From Burkholderiales bacterium (GTDB lineage: Bacteria; Pseudomonadota; Gammaproteobacteria; Burkholderiales; Methylophilaceae), in the NCBI GenBank assembly GCA_030827595.1, contig JAURED010000004.1, forward strand, positions 48,513-82,840: 34,328 nucleotides of DNA, written 5' to 3'. The notes under the pieces are model-generated. The model made no database searches, was not told the origin of the DNA, and saw nothing but the letters and a program-made list of their open reading frames with translations. Position 1 is the first letter of the stretch. Each line of letters begins with the position of its first letter. Made by a program: the position numbers and the translations under genes. Below, one piece after another: positions 17,535-26,967 of this stretch.

Positions 17535-18735
17535 GATTTGAATTGGGTATAAGTTGTTCGTCAATAAAAGAAAAGTCCTTTGGAATATGAGTTTTTTCTA
17601 ATGTAACATCAGTGTGTTTTTTAAGAAATAAACTTATTACATCCCTATTTTCATCATTAAAAATTGAGCAGGTTACATATAACAATTTACCATTCTTTTT
17701 AAGATGGCTCCATCCTTGTTCTAACAATTGCATCTGTTGTTTTTGAAATTTTTTTATATCTTCCTCTCTCCTCATTATTTTAATATCAACATTACGCCGC
17801 ACTACCCCTGAACCTGAACATGGGGCATCAATTAAAATACGATCATACTGATGGCTTGTTTTTAACTGATGGAGAATATTTGCCTGCAAACCTAAACGGG
17901 TTAGATTATCTCTTACTAAAAACAATCTTTCCTCATTGATATCATAGCAGTCTAGTGAAACATTGAACTGTTCAAGAATGTGGGTTGCTTTCCCTCCAGG
18001 TGCAGCACACAAATCTAGAATTTTTAAATCATTTTTTAAATCTAAAAAGTTGATTGCTAGCTGAGCTGCTGGATCTTGAATATAAAGAAAACCCTCAACA
18101 AACCCTGGTAAATTTTTTACATTTATGGATTCATTTATTTGAATATAGTTTTTATCAAGAATTAATTCATACTTAATATTATTTTTTTCAAGAAGATTTA
18201 TATAATCAACATGAGTTATTTTTTTCACGTTTACTCTTAAACAAATTGGTGCGCGTGTATTCCCAATTTTAAGAATTGCTTCATAGTCACGGGGGTATTG
18301 TTTTTTTAATTTCTCTACCCACCACTCTGGATATGAGTATTTAAGCCTTAGGTCAAATGGGTCTTGAAACTCAGACTTTTTTCTTAAGAAGTTTCTTAAT
18401 ACACCGTTAACTAATCCAGAGAATTTATTATTGATTAATTTAGCAGCCTTTACATTTTCATTGACGATCGTAAAACTTTTGATGGATTGATTACTCAGTT
18501 GATAAAAAGCGTTTAATAGTAAATATTTTATGTCTAAATTTTTAAGCTCTACTGAAATCAGTTTATTGAGAAAATACTCATTAAGATATACATCACGAAT
18601 ACTTCCATAAACAATATCTTTGACTAAACTTATATTGTGATTCTTACCAATATATTGATTGAATAATTTCTCAATATTTTTTCCTTGGACAACTTCTTGA
18701 ATAATTTTTGACGCTGCTAAAAGATCATGTTGCAT
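17497..18735 (-). CDS. rsmB: 16S rRNA (cytosine-967-C5)-methyltransferase RsmB
   Basis: Methylates C967 of 16S rRNA with SAM. The 412-residue protein has an N-terminal NusB-like RNA-binding domain (about 1-130, with VNGVLRNFLR) and a C-terminal methyltransferase domain: SAM-binding LCAAPGGKAT (242-251), DAPCSGSGVVRR with Cys306, and the catalytic cysteine Cys357 in VTCSIF. The end DGLFFQLL matches the usual DGFFYA-type terminus. Its start overlaps fmt by 11 bases, which is the conserved def-fmt-rsmB order. Product SAH links it loosely to the ahcY block downstream. Confidence 0.95.
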   Translation of the reverse strand: MQHDLLAASKIIQEVVQGKNIEKLFNQYIGKNHNISLVKDIVYGSIRDVYLNEYFLNKLISVELKNLDIKYLLLNAFYQLSNQSIKSFTIVNENVKAAKLINNKFSGLVNGVLRNFLRKKSEFQDPFDLRLKYSYPEWWVEKLKKQYPRDYEAILKIGNTRAPICLRVNVKKITHVDYINLLEKNNIKYELILDKNYIQINESINVKNLPGFVEGFLYIQDPAAQLAINFLDLKNDLKILDLCAAPGGKATHILEQFNVSLDCYDINEERLFLVRDNLTRLGLQANILHQLKTSHQYDRILIDAPCSGSGVVRRNVDIKIMRREEDIKKFQKQQMQLLEQGWSHLKKNGKLLYVTCSIFNDENRDVISLFLKKHTDVTLEKTHIPKDFSFIDEQLIPNSNHDGLFFQLLTKN

Positions 18736-19669
18736 GCGTAAATATATCTGTTGGTTTGACTTGATAACTTTTAATAAACTCTGACCCTGTTAAAATTTTT
18801 CCACCTACTATTTGTATTTCATTAATTTTAATAAATGAATCCATTGTTCCAAGGTGTAAATCATCATTGATAATCGTTACATGTCCTGGAGTACTCATCT
18901 TACCTATATTTGATTTTTCTGCATGGTAAATTTTACAATCTTTTCCTCTAAATCTTGCTCTTACGATAGGAAATGGATTAAAAGCTAAAATTTTATTTAT
19001 AAGTTCATCACTGTTTTCTTCAAAAGTCATCAAAGCTTCTTCTTTAGATATTTTTTTTGCGTAAGTTACCTCTATATCATTTTGTCTTTCTGAAACTAGA
19101 TTGGAATTATTCGCGATTGAATGTAAATGACTTAACATTAATTCAGCGCCATCATCTGCTAATATTTGAAAATAGTCTTTTGATGTTAATTTAATGTCCC
19201 TCAATCCTTTTCTTAAAGCATAAACATTGCCCGCATCCAATTTTTCAACTACTTCCATTATCGATACACCAATCTCTTTATCACCATTTAAAATCGCTCT
19301 TTGAATAGGAGCCGCCCCTCTCCATTTAGGAAGGATGGATCCATGGATATTAAAGGCTTTTTGGGGAAAAATATTTATAAATTCAACCGGAAGAATAATT
19401 CCATATGCTGCCACAACCAAAATATCAGGTTTTAACTCTTTTATTCTCTGTATAAAATCTAACTCGATTTTTACAGGCTGATAACAGGTTAATTTTTTTT
19501 CTATTGCAAATTGTTTAACAGCACTTTGTTGAAGCTTTAAACCTCTTCCAGCAGGCCTGTCTGGTTGCGTTAGGACCGCTAATAAATCATGTTCCGAATT
19601 ATAAATTTTTTTTAAGCAAGGTAATGCAAACTCTGGAGTTCCTGCATATATAATTCTTAACTTTGTCAT
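18725..19669 (-). CDS. fmt: Methionyl-tRNA formyltransferase
   Basis: Formylates initiator Met-tRNA with 10-formyltetrahydrofolate. The 314-residue protein begins with the GTPEFA loop, has the catalytic site FNIHGSILPKWRGAAPIQ (Asn107, His109) and Asp145 in EKLDAG, and a C-terminal OB-like tRNA-binding domain (from about 205). Length and motifs are standard. The ATG shares one base with the def stop, and the end overlaps rsmB by 11 bases, so the three genes are co-transcribed. Confidence 0.97.
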   Translation of the reverse strand: MTKLRIIYAGTPEFALPCLKKIYNSEHDLLAVLTQPDRPAGRGLKLQQSAVKQFAIEKKLTCYQPVKIELDFIQRIKELKPDILVVAAYGIILPVEFINIFPQKAFNIHGSILPKWRGAAPIQRAILNGDKEIGVSIMEVVEKLDAGNVYALRKGLRDIKLTSKDYFQILADDGAELMLSHLHSIANNSNLVSERQNDIEVTYAKKISKEEALMTFEENSDELINKILAFNPFPIVRARFRGKDCKIYHAEKSNIGKMSTPGHVTIINDDLHLGTMDSFIKINEIQIVGGKILTGSEFIKSYQVKPTDIFTHAT

Positions 19670-20169
19670 TAACTTGATCTTAGCAGCTTAGAGATTTTTT
19701 TCTTAATTCGTTGCTGTTTTAGCTGAGATAATTTTTCAACAAAAACTTTTCCCACCAAATGATCCATCTCATGCTGAATACAGACAGACAATAATCCATC
19801 AGCTGTTAAACTTTTAACTTGTCCATGTTCATCTTGAAAATCTATGGACACAATATCATAACGCTTCACCGTTTCAAAAAAACCCGGAACAGACAGACAG
19901 CCCTCATCATATTCCTGATGGCCTGAATAGTTTTTAAGAATCGGATTGACTAATGTGATTAAAGAATTTTTTTCTTCACTGATATCGATAACGATTATTC
20001 TTTTATGAATATCTACTTGTGTTGCAGCTAAGCCAATTCCTTTAGATTCATACATGGTCTCTGCCATATTTTTTATTAGAGAAGAAAGCTCCTCATTAAA
20101 GCATGTGACAGGTTCAGCAACCTTATGAAGCCTGGGATCTGGGTATTTTAAAATATTTAGTAATGCCAT
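19669..20169 (-). CDS. def: Peptide deformylase
   Basis: Removes the formyl group from nascent proteins, the complement of fmt. The 166-residue protein has the three family motifs: GIGLAATQ (44-51), EGCLSVPG with metal ligand Cys91, and QHEMDHL with His133, Glu134 and His137. All metal and catalytic residues are intact. It is the first gene of def-fmt-rsmB-DUF4390-ntrY-ntrX. The 152-base gap to the divergent smg gene must hold the promoters for both directions. Confidence 0.97.
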   Translation of the reverse strand: MALLNILKYPDPRLHKVAEPVTCFNEELSSLIKNMAETMYESKGIGLAATQVDIHKRIIVIDISEEKNSLITLVNPILKNYSGHQEYDEGCLSVPGFFETVKRYDIVSIDFQDEHGQVKSLTADGLLSVCIQHEMDHLVGKVFVEKLSQLKQQRIKKKISKLLRSS

Positions 20170-20321
20170 TTTTTACTTGCAATTTATTGCTAATACTGTA
20201 AATTTATTATTAGTGAAACATTATTTATCTTATAAATTTTACTTACAACATTATACTCTCATACAGTTATATTTATTTTCTTCACTTTTATTTCAGCTAG
20301 CACTTTACAAAGGAGATCAAT
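20170..20321. promoter_or_regulatory. Divergent intergenic region def/smg
   Basis: A 152-base very A+T-rich gap between divergent genes. On the plus strand a TATACT hexamer (within ACATTATACTCTC) is the most plausible -10 for smg, without a good -35. No clear promoter was found for def among many A+T-rich possibilities. The strong ribosome binding site of smg is at its right edge. No dprA or LysM gene, which often stands here in related bacteria, is present. Confidence 0.4.
20310..20316 (+). promoter_or_regulatory. Strong ribosome binding site of smg
   Basis: AAGGAGA lies five bases before the smg ATG. It fits the 3' end of 16S rRNA much better than the start regions of most other genes in this window, many of which rely on translational coupling through overlaps. 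It fixes the start of smg. Confidence 0.75.
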
Positions 20322-20786
20322 ATGTTTGATTTATTAGTCTATGTATTTGAAAACTACCTCTCATCAAGTCACAACATTTCTGATTTATCAAAAATGACTA
20401 CAGAGCTTGAGGAAGCTGGTTTTGAGTATAAAGAAATAGAATTTGCTATTGATTGGTTTGCAACCTTAAAAGTGTTATCAGAAAAAATCAATGATAAAAA
20501 AATAAACCAATCAGCCCTCAAGTCGAGAATTTACTCGAAGAGAGAGTATGACAAAATCAATAATGAAGGCATAGGTTTTCTAATCTTTTTAGAAAAAGCC
20601 ACTATTCTTACGCCCTCTGAAAGAGAAATTATTTTAGATCGAGCAATGGCCGTCAATCAGACTGAAGTTAATCTTGATGAACTCAAATGGATTGTGATGA
20701 TGACCCTTTGGCATTTTGGCCGAGAGAGTGAATATTTATTTGTGGAAGATGCCTTATTCAATCCAAAGAATGGTGTTGTGCACTAA
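20322..20786 (+). CDS. smg: Smg family protein (DUF494)
   Basis: Small cytoplasmic protein of unknown function. The start MFDLLVYVFENYL is the family hallmark, and the 154-residue length is normal. It is a mostly helical, acidic protein without catalytic motifs that I can recognise. In many Proteobacteria smg lies between dprA and topA near def-fmt; here neither neighbour remains, and the gene stands alone with a strong ribosome binding site. Its TAA overlaps the end of metF by four bases on the other strand. Confidence 0.9.
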   Translation: MFDLLVYVFENYLSSSHNISDLSKMTTELEEAGFEYKEIEFAIDWFATLKVLSEKINDKKINQSALKSRIYSKREYDKINNEGIGFLIFLEKATILTPSEREIILDRAMAVNQTEVNLDELKWIVMMTLWHFGRESEYLFVEDALFNPKNGVVH

Positions 20787-21613
20787 CTAGTAATATTTTT
20801 TAAAATTTTAGAAACAATACCAGACTCATTTAGAGTATAAAAATGAATCGATTCAACACCAAATTGTTGAAGTGTTTCACATAATTCTGAAATGAAATCA
20901 ATTCCGTAGTCGCGAAGGGAATTAATATCTTCATCGTAAGATTCAAGTTTATAACGCAGCCATCTTGGAATTTCCGCTCCACAAGCTTGGGAAAATCGAG
21001 CCAGTTGCTTGATATTATAGATTGGCATAATTCCCGGAACAATTGGAATAGTTATATTTAAAAGATTACATTCCTCAATAAACTTGAAATAGGAGTCGAC
21101 GTTAAAAAAGAATTGGGTAATTGCTGAGTTAGCTCCTGCGTCAATTTTAGTTTTAAAATTATTGAGATCATCTTTAGCACCAACAGATTCTGGATGATAT
21201 TCAGGGTAAGCAGCTACATCAATATGAAAGTAATCACCTGTATTTTCTCGAATAAAGCTAACTAGGTCACTTGCATGGGAAAAGTCACCCTGACCCGCAA
21301 TACCAGAAGGGTTATCCCCCCGCAATGCTACGAGTCGATTGATACCTTTATTTTGGTAATCCTGAATTAACTTTAACACCTCGTCTTTTGTCGAGGTAAT
21401 GCATGATATGTGAGGAACTGCAATAAATCCGTCTTCTTTAATGGTATTGACAGTCTCTATGGTTTTATCTTTAGTAGATCCCCCCGCGCCAAAGGTCACC
21501 GAAAAAAATTCTGGATTAAAAGCAGATAAATTCTTTACGGTCGTCTTTAACTTTTCCTGACCCTCGGTTGTCCGAGGGGGGAAAAATTCAAAACTATAAT
21601 TAGTTTTGCTCAT
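20783..21613 (-). CDS. metF: 5,10-methylenetetrahydrofolate reductase
   Basis: Reduces methylene-THF to methyl-THF with a flavin, supplying the methyl group for methionine synthesis. The 276-residue protein starts with the conserved FEFFPPRT (Glu9 being the catalytic acid), has LRGDNP, and ends with the usual FYTLN segment. It overlaps the stop of ahcY by one base (TAATG), so it is expressed from the SAH-riboswitch leader together with ahcY. In a methylotroph this branch competes for one-carbon units with energy-yielding folate reactions, a point of inference only. Confidence 0.96.
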   Translation of the reverse strand: MSKTNYSFEFFPPRTTEGQEKLKTTVKNLSAFNPEFFSVTFGAGGSTKDKTIETVNTIKEDGFIAVPHISCITSTKDEVLKLIQDYQNKGINRLVALRGDNPSGIAGQGDFSHASDLVSFIRENTGDYFHIDVAAYPEYHPESVGAKDDLNNFKTKIDAGANSAITQFFFNVDSYFKFIEECNLLNITIPIVPGIMPIYNIKQLARFSQACGAEIPRWLRYKLESYDEDINSLRDYGIDFISELCETLQQFGVESIHFYTLNESGIVSKILKNITS

Positions 21614-23031
21614 TAATATCTATAATGATCTGGTTTAAAGGGTCCGTTTACTGAAACACCAATATATTTTGCCTGCTCTTCAGTCAACTGCGTCAATTGT
21701 GCATTTAAAGTTTTCAATTGCAATATTGCAACTTTCTCATCCAGATGCTTAGGGAGCGTGTAAACACCAATTGGATAATCAGATGGATTTTTAAATAATT
21801 CAATTTGAGCAATTGTTTGATTTGCAAATGATGAACTCATCACATAACTTGGGTGTCCGGTTGCGCAACCAAGATTTACTAATCTTCCTTTGGCTAAAAG
21901 AATAATTTTTTTACCATCAGGAAATATTACGTGATCAACCTGAGGTTTAATTTCTTCCCATTCACATTTTTCAAGGCTGGCGACATCAATCTCATTATCA
22001 AAATGTCCAATATTACAAACGATCGCCTCGTCTTTCATTTGACTCATGTGGTTATAGTTGATCACATTGTAGTTTCCAGTTGCGGTCACAAAAATATCAG
22101 CATGTTGAACAGCATAGTCCATTGTAACAACACGGTAACCTTCCATTGCCGCTTGCAGCGCACATATAGGATCAATTTCTGTGACCCATACCTGAGCCGA
22201 CAATGCTCTCAATGCTTGAGCTGATCCCTTTCCAACATCACCGTAACCAGCAACAACAGCAACCTTTCCAGCAATCATCACATCCGTAGCTCTTTTGATT
22301 GCATCGACGAGTGACTCTCGGCATCCATATAAATTATCAAATTTTGATTTCGTGACCGAGTCATTGACATTGATGGCAGGAAAAGCCAACTCTCCCTCTT
22401 TAAACATCTGGTATAACCTATGAACACCCGTTGTTGTTTCCTCAGTCACACCTTTCACATGTTTAATTCGATCGCTATACCATGTCTTGTCTTGTGATAA
22501 TTTATTTTTGATCGCTTTAAATAAAGCAACCTCCTCTTCACTTTCGGGATTGTCTAGGATGGACAGATCTTTCTCGGCTTTCACACCAAGATGAAGTAAT
22601 AAAGTCGCATCACCCCCATCGTCCAGGATCATATTTGTAAATTCGCCATTAGGCCACTCAAAGATTCGGTGTGTAAAATCCCAGTAATCAACTAAGCTCT
22701 CCCCTTTAAAAGCAAATACCGGGGTACCATTTTTTGCAATGGCAGCGGCGGCATGATCTTGGGTTGAATAAATATTACAGGACGCCCATCGCACCTTTGC
22801 TCCAAGTGCTTCAAGAGTTTCTATGAGCACAGCGGTCTGAATGGTCATGTGAAGAGAACCAGTAATTAGCGCGCCTTTAAGAGGCTGAGATGATTTATAC
22901 TCCTCACGAATTGCCATTAATCCTGGCATTTCTTTTTCAGCAATAGATATCTCTTTTCGACCAAAATCTGCTAAGTTAATGTCAGCAATGACGTGATCTA
23001 ATTGAATGTTTTCGTTTGTCACATTATTCAT
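21613..23031 (-). CDS. ahcY: S-adenosylhomocysteine hydrolase
   Basis: Splits SAH into adenosine and homocysteine, relieving product inhibition of methyltransferases. The 472-residue product has the NAD-binding core [11 protein letters not shown] preceded by [15 protein letters not shown], and the C-terminal PDHYRY that contributes to the NAD site of the neighbouring subunit. The start is set at the ATG at 23031, which has AAGGA seven bases upstream and gives normal family length. A longer frame to 23082 would begin inside the riboswitch leader hairpin and is rejected. Transcription is probably controlled by the SAH aptamer at 23104-23163. Confidence 0.96.
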   Translation of the reverse strand: MNNVTNENIQLDHVIADINLADFGRKEISIAEKEMPGLMAIREEYKSSQPLKGALITGSLHMTIQTAVLIETLEALGAKVRWASCNIYSTQDHAAAAIAKNGTPVFAFKGESLVDYWDFTHRIFEWPNGEFTNMILDDGGDATLLLHLGVKAEKDLSILDNPESEEEVALFKAIKNKLSQDKTWYSDRIKHVKGVTEETTTGVHRLYQMFKEGELAFPAINVNDSVTKSKFDNLYGCRESLVDAIKRATDVMIAGKVAVVAGYGDVGKGSAQALRALSAQVWVTEIDPICALQAAMEGYRVVTMDYAVQHADIFVTATGNYNVINYNHMSQMKDEAIVCNIGHFDNEIDVASLEKCEWEEIKPQVDHVIFPDGKKIILLAKGRLVNLGCATGHPSYVMSSSFANQTIAQIELFKNPSDYPIGVYTLPKHLDEKVAILQLKTLNAQLTQLTEEQAKYIGVSVNGPFKPDHYRY

Positions 23032-23071
23032 AAATTTATCCTTTAAATTTAAAATTAATAAGTGACCAGCT

Positions 23072-23090
23072 GGCTTCTTCACCTGAAGCC
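23072..23090 (-). promoter_or_regulatory. Leader hairpin after the SAH aptamer (possible expression platform)
   Basis: GGCTTC and GAAGCC (six perfect pairs) enclose a seven-base loop reading AGGTGAA on the transcript. That loop is exactly complementary to TTCACCT at 23106-23112, the 3' core strand of the aptamer. The two pairings compete, so this may be the switching element. No U-tract follows the hairpin and the ribosome binding site lies about 30 bases further, so how it would act is unclear. Confidence 0.45.
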
Positions 23091-23103
23091 TTGACTGGCA
23101 AGG

Positions 23104-23163
23104 TTAGGTGAACGCAGTTTAGATCGTCGAGCCTGGGAAAGAATCTCGCAGCGTTCCTCGACA
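23104..23163 (-). promoter_or_regulatory. SAH riboswitch aptamer upstream of ahcY-metF
   Basis: On the minus strand the leader reads GTCGAGGAACGCTGC, then CCCAGGCTCGAC, then GCGTTCACC, closely matching the conserved core of the S-adenosylhomocysteine riboswitch known upstream of ahcY in Proteobacteria. GTCGAG pairs with CTCGAC, and GAACGC pairs with GCGTTC across it, forming the pseudoknot expected for this class. High SAH should turn ahcY and metF on. Context (directly before ahcY) strongly supports the call. Confidence 0.93.
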
Positions 23164-23169
23164 AATGTA

Positions 23170-23198
23170 ATTATATATCAAGATAAAAAAAAAGTTAA
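23170..23198 (-). promoter_or_regulatory. Putative sigma-70 promoter of ahcY-metF
   Basis: A perfect TATAAT (23170-23175 on the plus strand as ATTATA) and TTAACT (23193-23198) are separated by exactly 17 bases. Initiation would fall near 23163, right at the 5' edge of the SAH aptamer, which is where a riboswitch transcript should begin. The agreement of spacing and position makes this the best-supported promoter in the window. Confidence 0.7.
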
Positions 23199-23206
23199 GT
23201 TGCTGT

Positions 23207-24349
23207 TTATGTTAATTTTTTATCAGTTTTTTCCCAAGAAAAGCTATCCTCATCTCGTCCAAAATGTCCATAGGCAGCGGTTTTTCTATAAATTGGGCGC
23301 AAAAGATCAAGCATTTCAACAATGCCTTTGGGACGTAAATCAAAATGTTTTTGGATAATGTCCACCATTTCCATATTGGATACTGTGCCTGTTCCAAAAG
23401 TATCCACCATAATGGAGGTTGGTTTGGCTACCCCAATGGCATAAGACAGCTGGACTAAACATCGACTTGCCAATCCGTTAGCAACAATATTTTTAGCAAC
23501 ATATCTTGCCGCATATGCAGCAGAACGATCCACTTTTGAAGGATCTTTTCCTGAGAATGCTCCGCCTCCATGGGGTGCTGCTCCACCGTATGTATCAACA
23601 ATAATTTTCCTTCCTGTAAGCCCACAATCGCCTTGAGGTCCGCCAATAACAAACTTTCCAGTCGGATTAATTAAAAATTTAGTGTGGTCATGATTAATCT
23701 CATCAGGAAGCGTTGGTCTAATAATTTCCTCAACCACTGCTTCATGAATTTCTTTTTGACTAATTTCAGGATCATGTTGGGTTGAAAGTACAATCGTATC
23801 AATTGCCACAGGCTTATTATCAACATATTTTAGCGTTACTTGGGATTTGGCATCTGGTCTAAGCCAGGGTAACTTTTTAGATTTTCTCACTTCCGCCTGC
23901 TTTTGAACAAGTCGATGCGCTAACCATATGGGTAGAGGCATTAAACTCGGTGTCTCATCACAGGCGTAACCAAACATTAATCCCTGATCCCCGGCACCTT
24001 GATTTAACGGATCATCATTTGCTTGATCTACACCTTGAGCTATATCGGGAGATTGCTCATCATAGGCAACCAGAACGGAGCAGCCGTTGTAATCAATTCC
24101 TTTCGCTGGATCATCATATCCAATATCTTTAATGACTTCACGAGCAACTTTAATGTAATCTACTTTTGCTGTGGTTGTAATTTCTCCGGCCAAAAGAACG
24201 AGGCCTGTATTTGTCAAAGTTTCCGCAGCTACCCGAGCCTTGGGGTCTTGATCTAAAATGGCATCTAAAATCGCATCAGAAATTTGATCGGCAACTTTAT
24301 CTGGATGGCCCTCTGATACAGATTCAGAGGTAAATAAAAATTCATTCAT
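23207..24349 (-). CDS. metK: S-adenosylmethionine synthetase
   Basis: Makes SAM from methionine and ATP. The 380-residue protein shows GHPDK (14-18), [14 protein letters not shown], the [19 protein letters not shown] loop and the ISQ-free C-terminal domain of normal length. It is encoded just before the ahcY leader on the same strand; the ahcY promoter lies in the short gap after it, so metK can be regulated separately. The 62-base gap to divergent lpxL shows no recognisable SAM riboswitch. Together with ahcY and metF it covers most of the methyl cycle; methionine synthase is not in the window. Confidence 0.97.
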   Translation of the reverse strand: MNEFLFTSESVSEGHPDKVADQISDAILDAILDQDPKARVAAETLTNTGLVLLAGEITTTAKVDYIKVAREVIKDIGYDDPAKGIDYNGCSVLVAYDEQSPDIAQGVDQANDDPLNQGAGDQGLMFGYACDETPSLMPLPIWLAHRLVQKQAEVRKSKKLPWLRPDAKSQVTLKYVDNKPVAIDTIVLSTQHDPEISQKEIHEAVVEEIIRPTLPDEINHDHTKFLINPTGKFVIGGPQGDCGLTGRKIIVDTYGGAAPHGGGAFSGKDPSKVDRSAAYAARYVAKNIVANGLASRCLVQLSYAIGVAKPTSIMVDTFGTGTVSNMEMVDIIQKHFDLRPKGIVEMLDLLRPIYRKTAAYGHFGRDEDSFSWEKTDKKLT

Positions 24350-24411
24350 AATTTTTTTTATTGTTAAGATTCGCGCTAGAATACCAGATAAGAAGAGATA
24401 ATTAAATACCC

Positions 24412-25236
24412 ATGATCGTCATACTAAAACTGCTATTTTCATTACCACTTTTGATCATCCACTTACTCGGCTGTTTTTTAGGCATGATGATGTATTTTTT
24501 TGATGCCAAATTTCGGGAAAGAGTCTCTAAAAATATTAAAGAAGCAAACATTGTAAGTGGAAAAATTGAAACCAAAAATCTAATTGTCAAAAATTCTATG
24601 CACATCGGTATGGCGCTTATGGAAACTTTTACCATTTGGTTTGCCTCTTCAAACAAAATTAAAAAGTTAGTCAAAAAAACCATCAACTGGGATTTAATCG
24701 AGCAGCAAAAGTCAAAAGGTCGAGGAATTATTTTTTTAACCCCACATATGGGGTCATTTGAGATCACAGCCCAATATTATGGTATTAATCATCCAATTAA
24801 GGTCATGTTTAAGCCTAGCAAAAGAGAATGGATCAATAATCTTATGTTTTATGGGAGAAATAAAAATCATGTATCACCGGTGAATATTGAAATGAGCGGC
24901 ATGAAGCAAATTTTAAAATCACTTAAAAATGGAGAGGCCGTTGGGATTTTACCCGATCAGGTTCCACCCGAAGGGCATGGAGCTTGGTCAAAGTTTTTTA
25001 ATCAACGAGTTTATTCGATGACGTTAATTGAAAAGTTACATAAACTAACCCAAGCGCCCATTATATTCGCTTTAGGTCGAAGGAAAAAAATAGGGACCGG
25101 ATTTGAAATTGAACTCTTTAGTTATGAAGATGAAGTAACCGTTCAATCAATAGACCAGTTTATTGAAAAAATTGTAAGGACCGCTCCTGAACAATATTTA
25201 TGGAATTACAGAAGGTATAAGTTACCGAAATCATGA
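24412..25236 (+). CDS. lpxL: Lipid A biosynthesis lauroyl-type acyltransferase (LpxL/HtrB family)
   Basis: Adds a secondary acyl chain to lipid A on the inner face of the inner membrane. The 274-residue protein has an N-terminal hydrophobic anchor (about 3-30) and the HX4E acyltransferase motif H112-M-G-S-F-E117, followed by [16 protein letters not shown], typical of LpxL/LpxM proteins. It is a little shorter than E. coli LpxL (306). It diverges from metK and overlaps dapF by four bases, a common betaproteobacterial order. Which acyl chain and which position it uses cannot be told. Confidence 0.88.
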   Translation: MIVILKLLFSLPLLIIHLLGCFLGMMMYFFDAKFRERVSKNIKEANIVSGKIETKNLIVKNSMHIGMALMETFTIWFASSNKIKKLVKKTINWDLIEQQKSKGRGIIFLTPHMGSFEITAQYYGINHPIKVMFKPSKREWINNLMFYGRNKNHVSPVNIEMSGMKQILKSLKNGEAVGILPDQVPPEGHGAWSKFFNQRVYSMTLIEKLHKLTQAPIIFALGRRKKIGTGFEIELFSYEDEVTVQSIDQFIEKIVRTAPEQYLWNYRRYKLPKS

Positions 25237-26051
25237 AATTATCATTTACTAAAATGCAGGCGATTGGTAATGACTTTATCATCATTAATCAAATTGAAAC
25301 ATCCTATAACCTCAGTGCAAAAGTGATTCAAAAACTTGCAGATCGGCATTTTGGGATAGGCTTTGATCAATTGCTTATCATTGAAAAAAGTCAATCTACA
25401 GCCAATGATTTTAAGTATCGTATCTTTAACGCTGATGGGTCGGAGGTCGAACATTGTGGCAACGGTGCTCGCTGTTTTTATCAATATATAAAATATAAAC
25501 ATCTCTCAAATAAAGACATTATTTTAGCGGAGACAATGAAAGGCACAATTCGATTATCACAAGAAAGTGATCGAGTCACTGTGGATATGGGACGCTATCA
25601 CTTACCTCGAACTGAAACTAATCAGCCTCCCTCTTTTGATATTTTTTATCAAAACAAAACTATTTTGTCTACGGGGGTCATTGTTGAAATTGGAAACCCT
25701 CATATTGTTTTCTTTCTTGAACAGATTGATCAGGTTGATGCTGTGAAAACTGGAAAAGCCATTCAGCAATCTCCACATTTTCCTCACAGTGTTAACGTTG
25801 GTTTTTGTGAAATTATCAGTGGCCACCAACTCAAGCTGATTGTCTATGAGCGTGGTTCTGGATTAACGCTCGGTTGTGGCTCTGGAGCCTGTGCAGCCAC
25901 AGTGAGTGCTATACATACAAAAAAAATAAAAGAGACAGAAATTGAAATAAGCATGCCGGGTGGAATTATTTATAGCCAATTAATTGCAAATGACCATGTT
26001 TTACTTAAGGGTGATGCTCAAGTTATTTACGAAGGTACTATTCATTTATGA
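25233..26051 (+). CDS. dapF: Diaminopimelate epimerase
   Basis: Converts LL- to meso-diaminopimelate for lysine and peptidoglycan. The 272-residue protein carries both catalytic cysteines, Cys75 in EHCGNGARC and Cys215 in LGCGSGAC, plus the N-terminal GNDFI motif and the YERGSG segment. Both halves of the pseudo-symmetric fold are present. It overlaps lpxL and xerC by four bases each. The DUF484 gene that usually separates dapF from xerC is absent. Confidence 0.97.
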   Translation: MKLSFTKMQAIGNDFIIINQIETSYNLSAKVIQKLADRHFGIGFDQLLIIEKSQSTANDFKYRIFNADGSEVEHCGNGARCFYQYIKYKHLSNKDIILAETMKGTIRLSQESDRVTVDMGRYHLPRTETNQPPSFDIFYQNKTILSTGVIVEIGNPHIVFFLEQIDQVDAVKTGKAIQQSPHFPHSVNVGFCEIISGHQLKLIVYERGSGLTLGCGSGACAATVSAIHTKKIKETEIEISMPGGIIYSQLIANDHVLLKGDAQVIYEGTIHL

Positions 26052-26935
26052 ATGAAAACAGCATTGAGCTTTTTTTAAATTTTATTCGCTTTGAAAAAAG
26101 ATTAAGCCATCTCACAGTTAAAAATTATCTAAGTGACCTAGAGCGATTACATAAATTAATTACCAAACCTACAATCCAGGCAACGACAGAGGATATCAGA
26201 CTGTCTCTTGCAAAACTTCACGCCTCTGGCCTCAGTGGAAAATCATTATCAAGAATCCTGTCGGCCTGGAGAAGTTATTTTATGTTCTTAATAAAATCCA
26301 ATCAGATTAAAAATGACCCAACATCAGGAATAAAAGCTCCTAAATCTGCAAAAAAATTACCACAAACATTGTCGATTGATCAGATTTTTAAACTGATTGA
26401 AATTAATGATAAAACTTTTTATGGCCTTCGCGATAAAGCCATCCTAGAAATTTTTTACTCTTCTGGTTTAAGATTGGCTGAACTGAGTCATATAAAAATA
26501 AATGACATCGACCTTCATGATCAAACACTCAAGGTATTGGGTAAGGGAAACAAGTATCGAATCTTGCCCATTGGTTCCAAAGCAATAGAGGCGATTAATT
26601 CATGGATCAGTAAACTTCAAGAAATTAAAAACATTGATGAACAGGAATATCTTTTTGTTAACTCCAAGGGAAGTAAATTAACTAATCGGGCTATTCAATA
26701 TCGTTTAAAATACTGGGCTAAAAAAAATAATATTCCTGAAAATATCCACCCCCATCTGCTCCGACACAGTTTTGCCAGCCATGTCTTGCAATCGAGCCAA
26801 GATTTAAGAGCAGTGCAAGAGCTATTGGGACATTCAAATATTTCAACCACTCAAATCTATACCCATTTAGATTATCAACATTTGGCAAAAATATATGACC
26901 AGTCACACCCGAGATCAAAAAAAAAGATGGATTGA
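26048..26935 (+). CDS. xerC: Site-specific tyrosine recombinase XerC
   Basis: With XerD, resolves chromosome dimers at dif. The 295-residue protein has a SAM-like N-terminal core-binding domain (about 4-90) and a catalytic domain with Arg142 (SGLRLAE), Lys166 (LGKGNK), His236 and Arg239 (HLLRH), His262 (LGHSN) and the nucleophile Tyr271 (IYTH). The complete set and the dapF neighbour make XerC more likely than XerD or an integrase. No dif site was recognised in the window. Confidence 0.94.
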   Translation: MNENSIELFLNFIRFEKRLSHLTVKNYLSDLERLHKLITKPTIQATTEDIRLSLAKLHASGLSGKSLSRILSAWRSYFMFLIKSNQIKNDPTSGIKAPKSAKKLPQTLSIDQIFKLIEINDKTFYGLRDKAILEIFYSSGLRLAELSHIKINDIDLHDQTLKVLGKGNKYRILPIGSKAIEAINSWISKLQEIKNIDEQEYLFVNSKGSKLTNRAIQYRLKYWAKKNNIPENIHPHLLRHSFASHVLQSSQDLRAVQELLGHSNISTTQIYTHLDYQHLAKIYDQSHPRSKKKMD

Positions 26936-26967
26936 TCCTCCAGGAAAATTAACTTATAGTGGACGTC

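Noticed and set aside
23032-23082. Longer N-terminus for ahcY starting at 23082
   Set aside because: It would begin inside the riboswitch leader hairpin; the ATG at 23031 has a ribosome site and matches family length.
24402-24767. Open frame of 121 residues antisense to the start of lpxL
   Set aside because: lpxL has clear family motifs on the other strand; the antisense frame resembles nothing and spans the promoter region.
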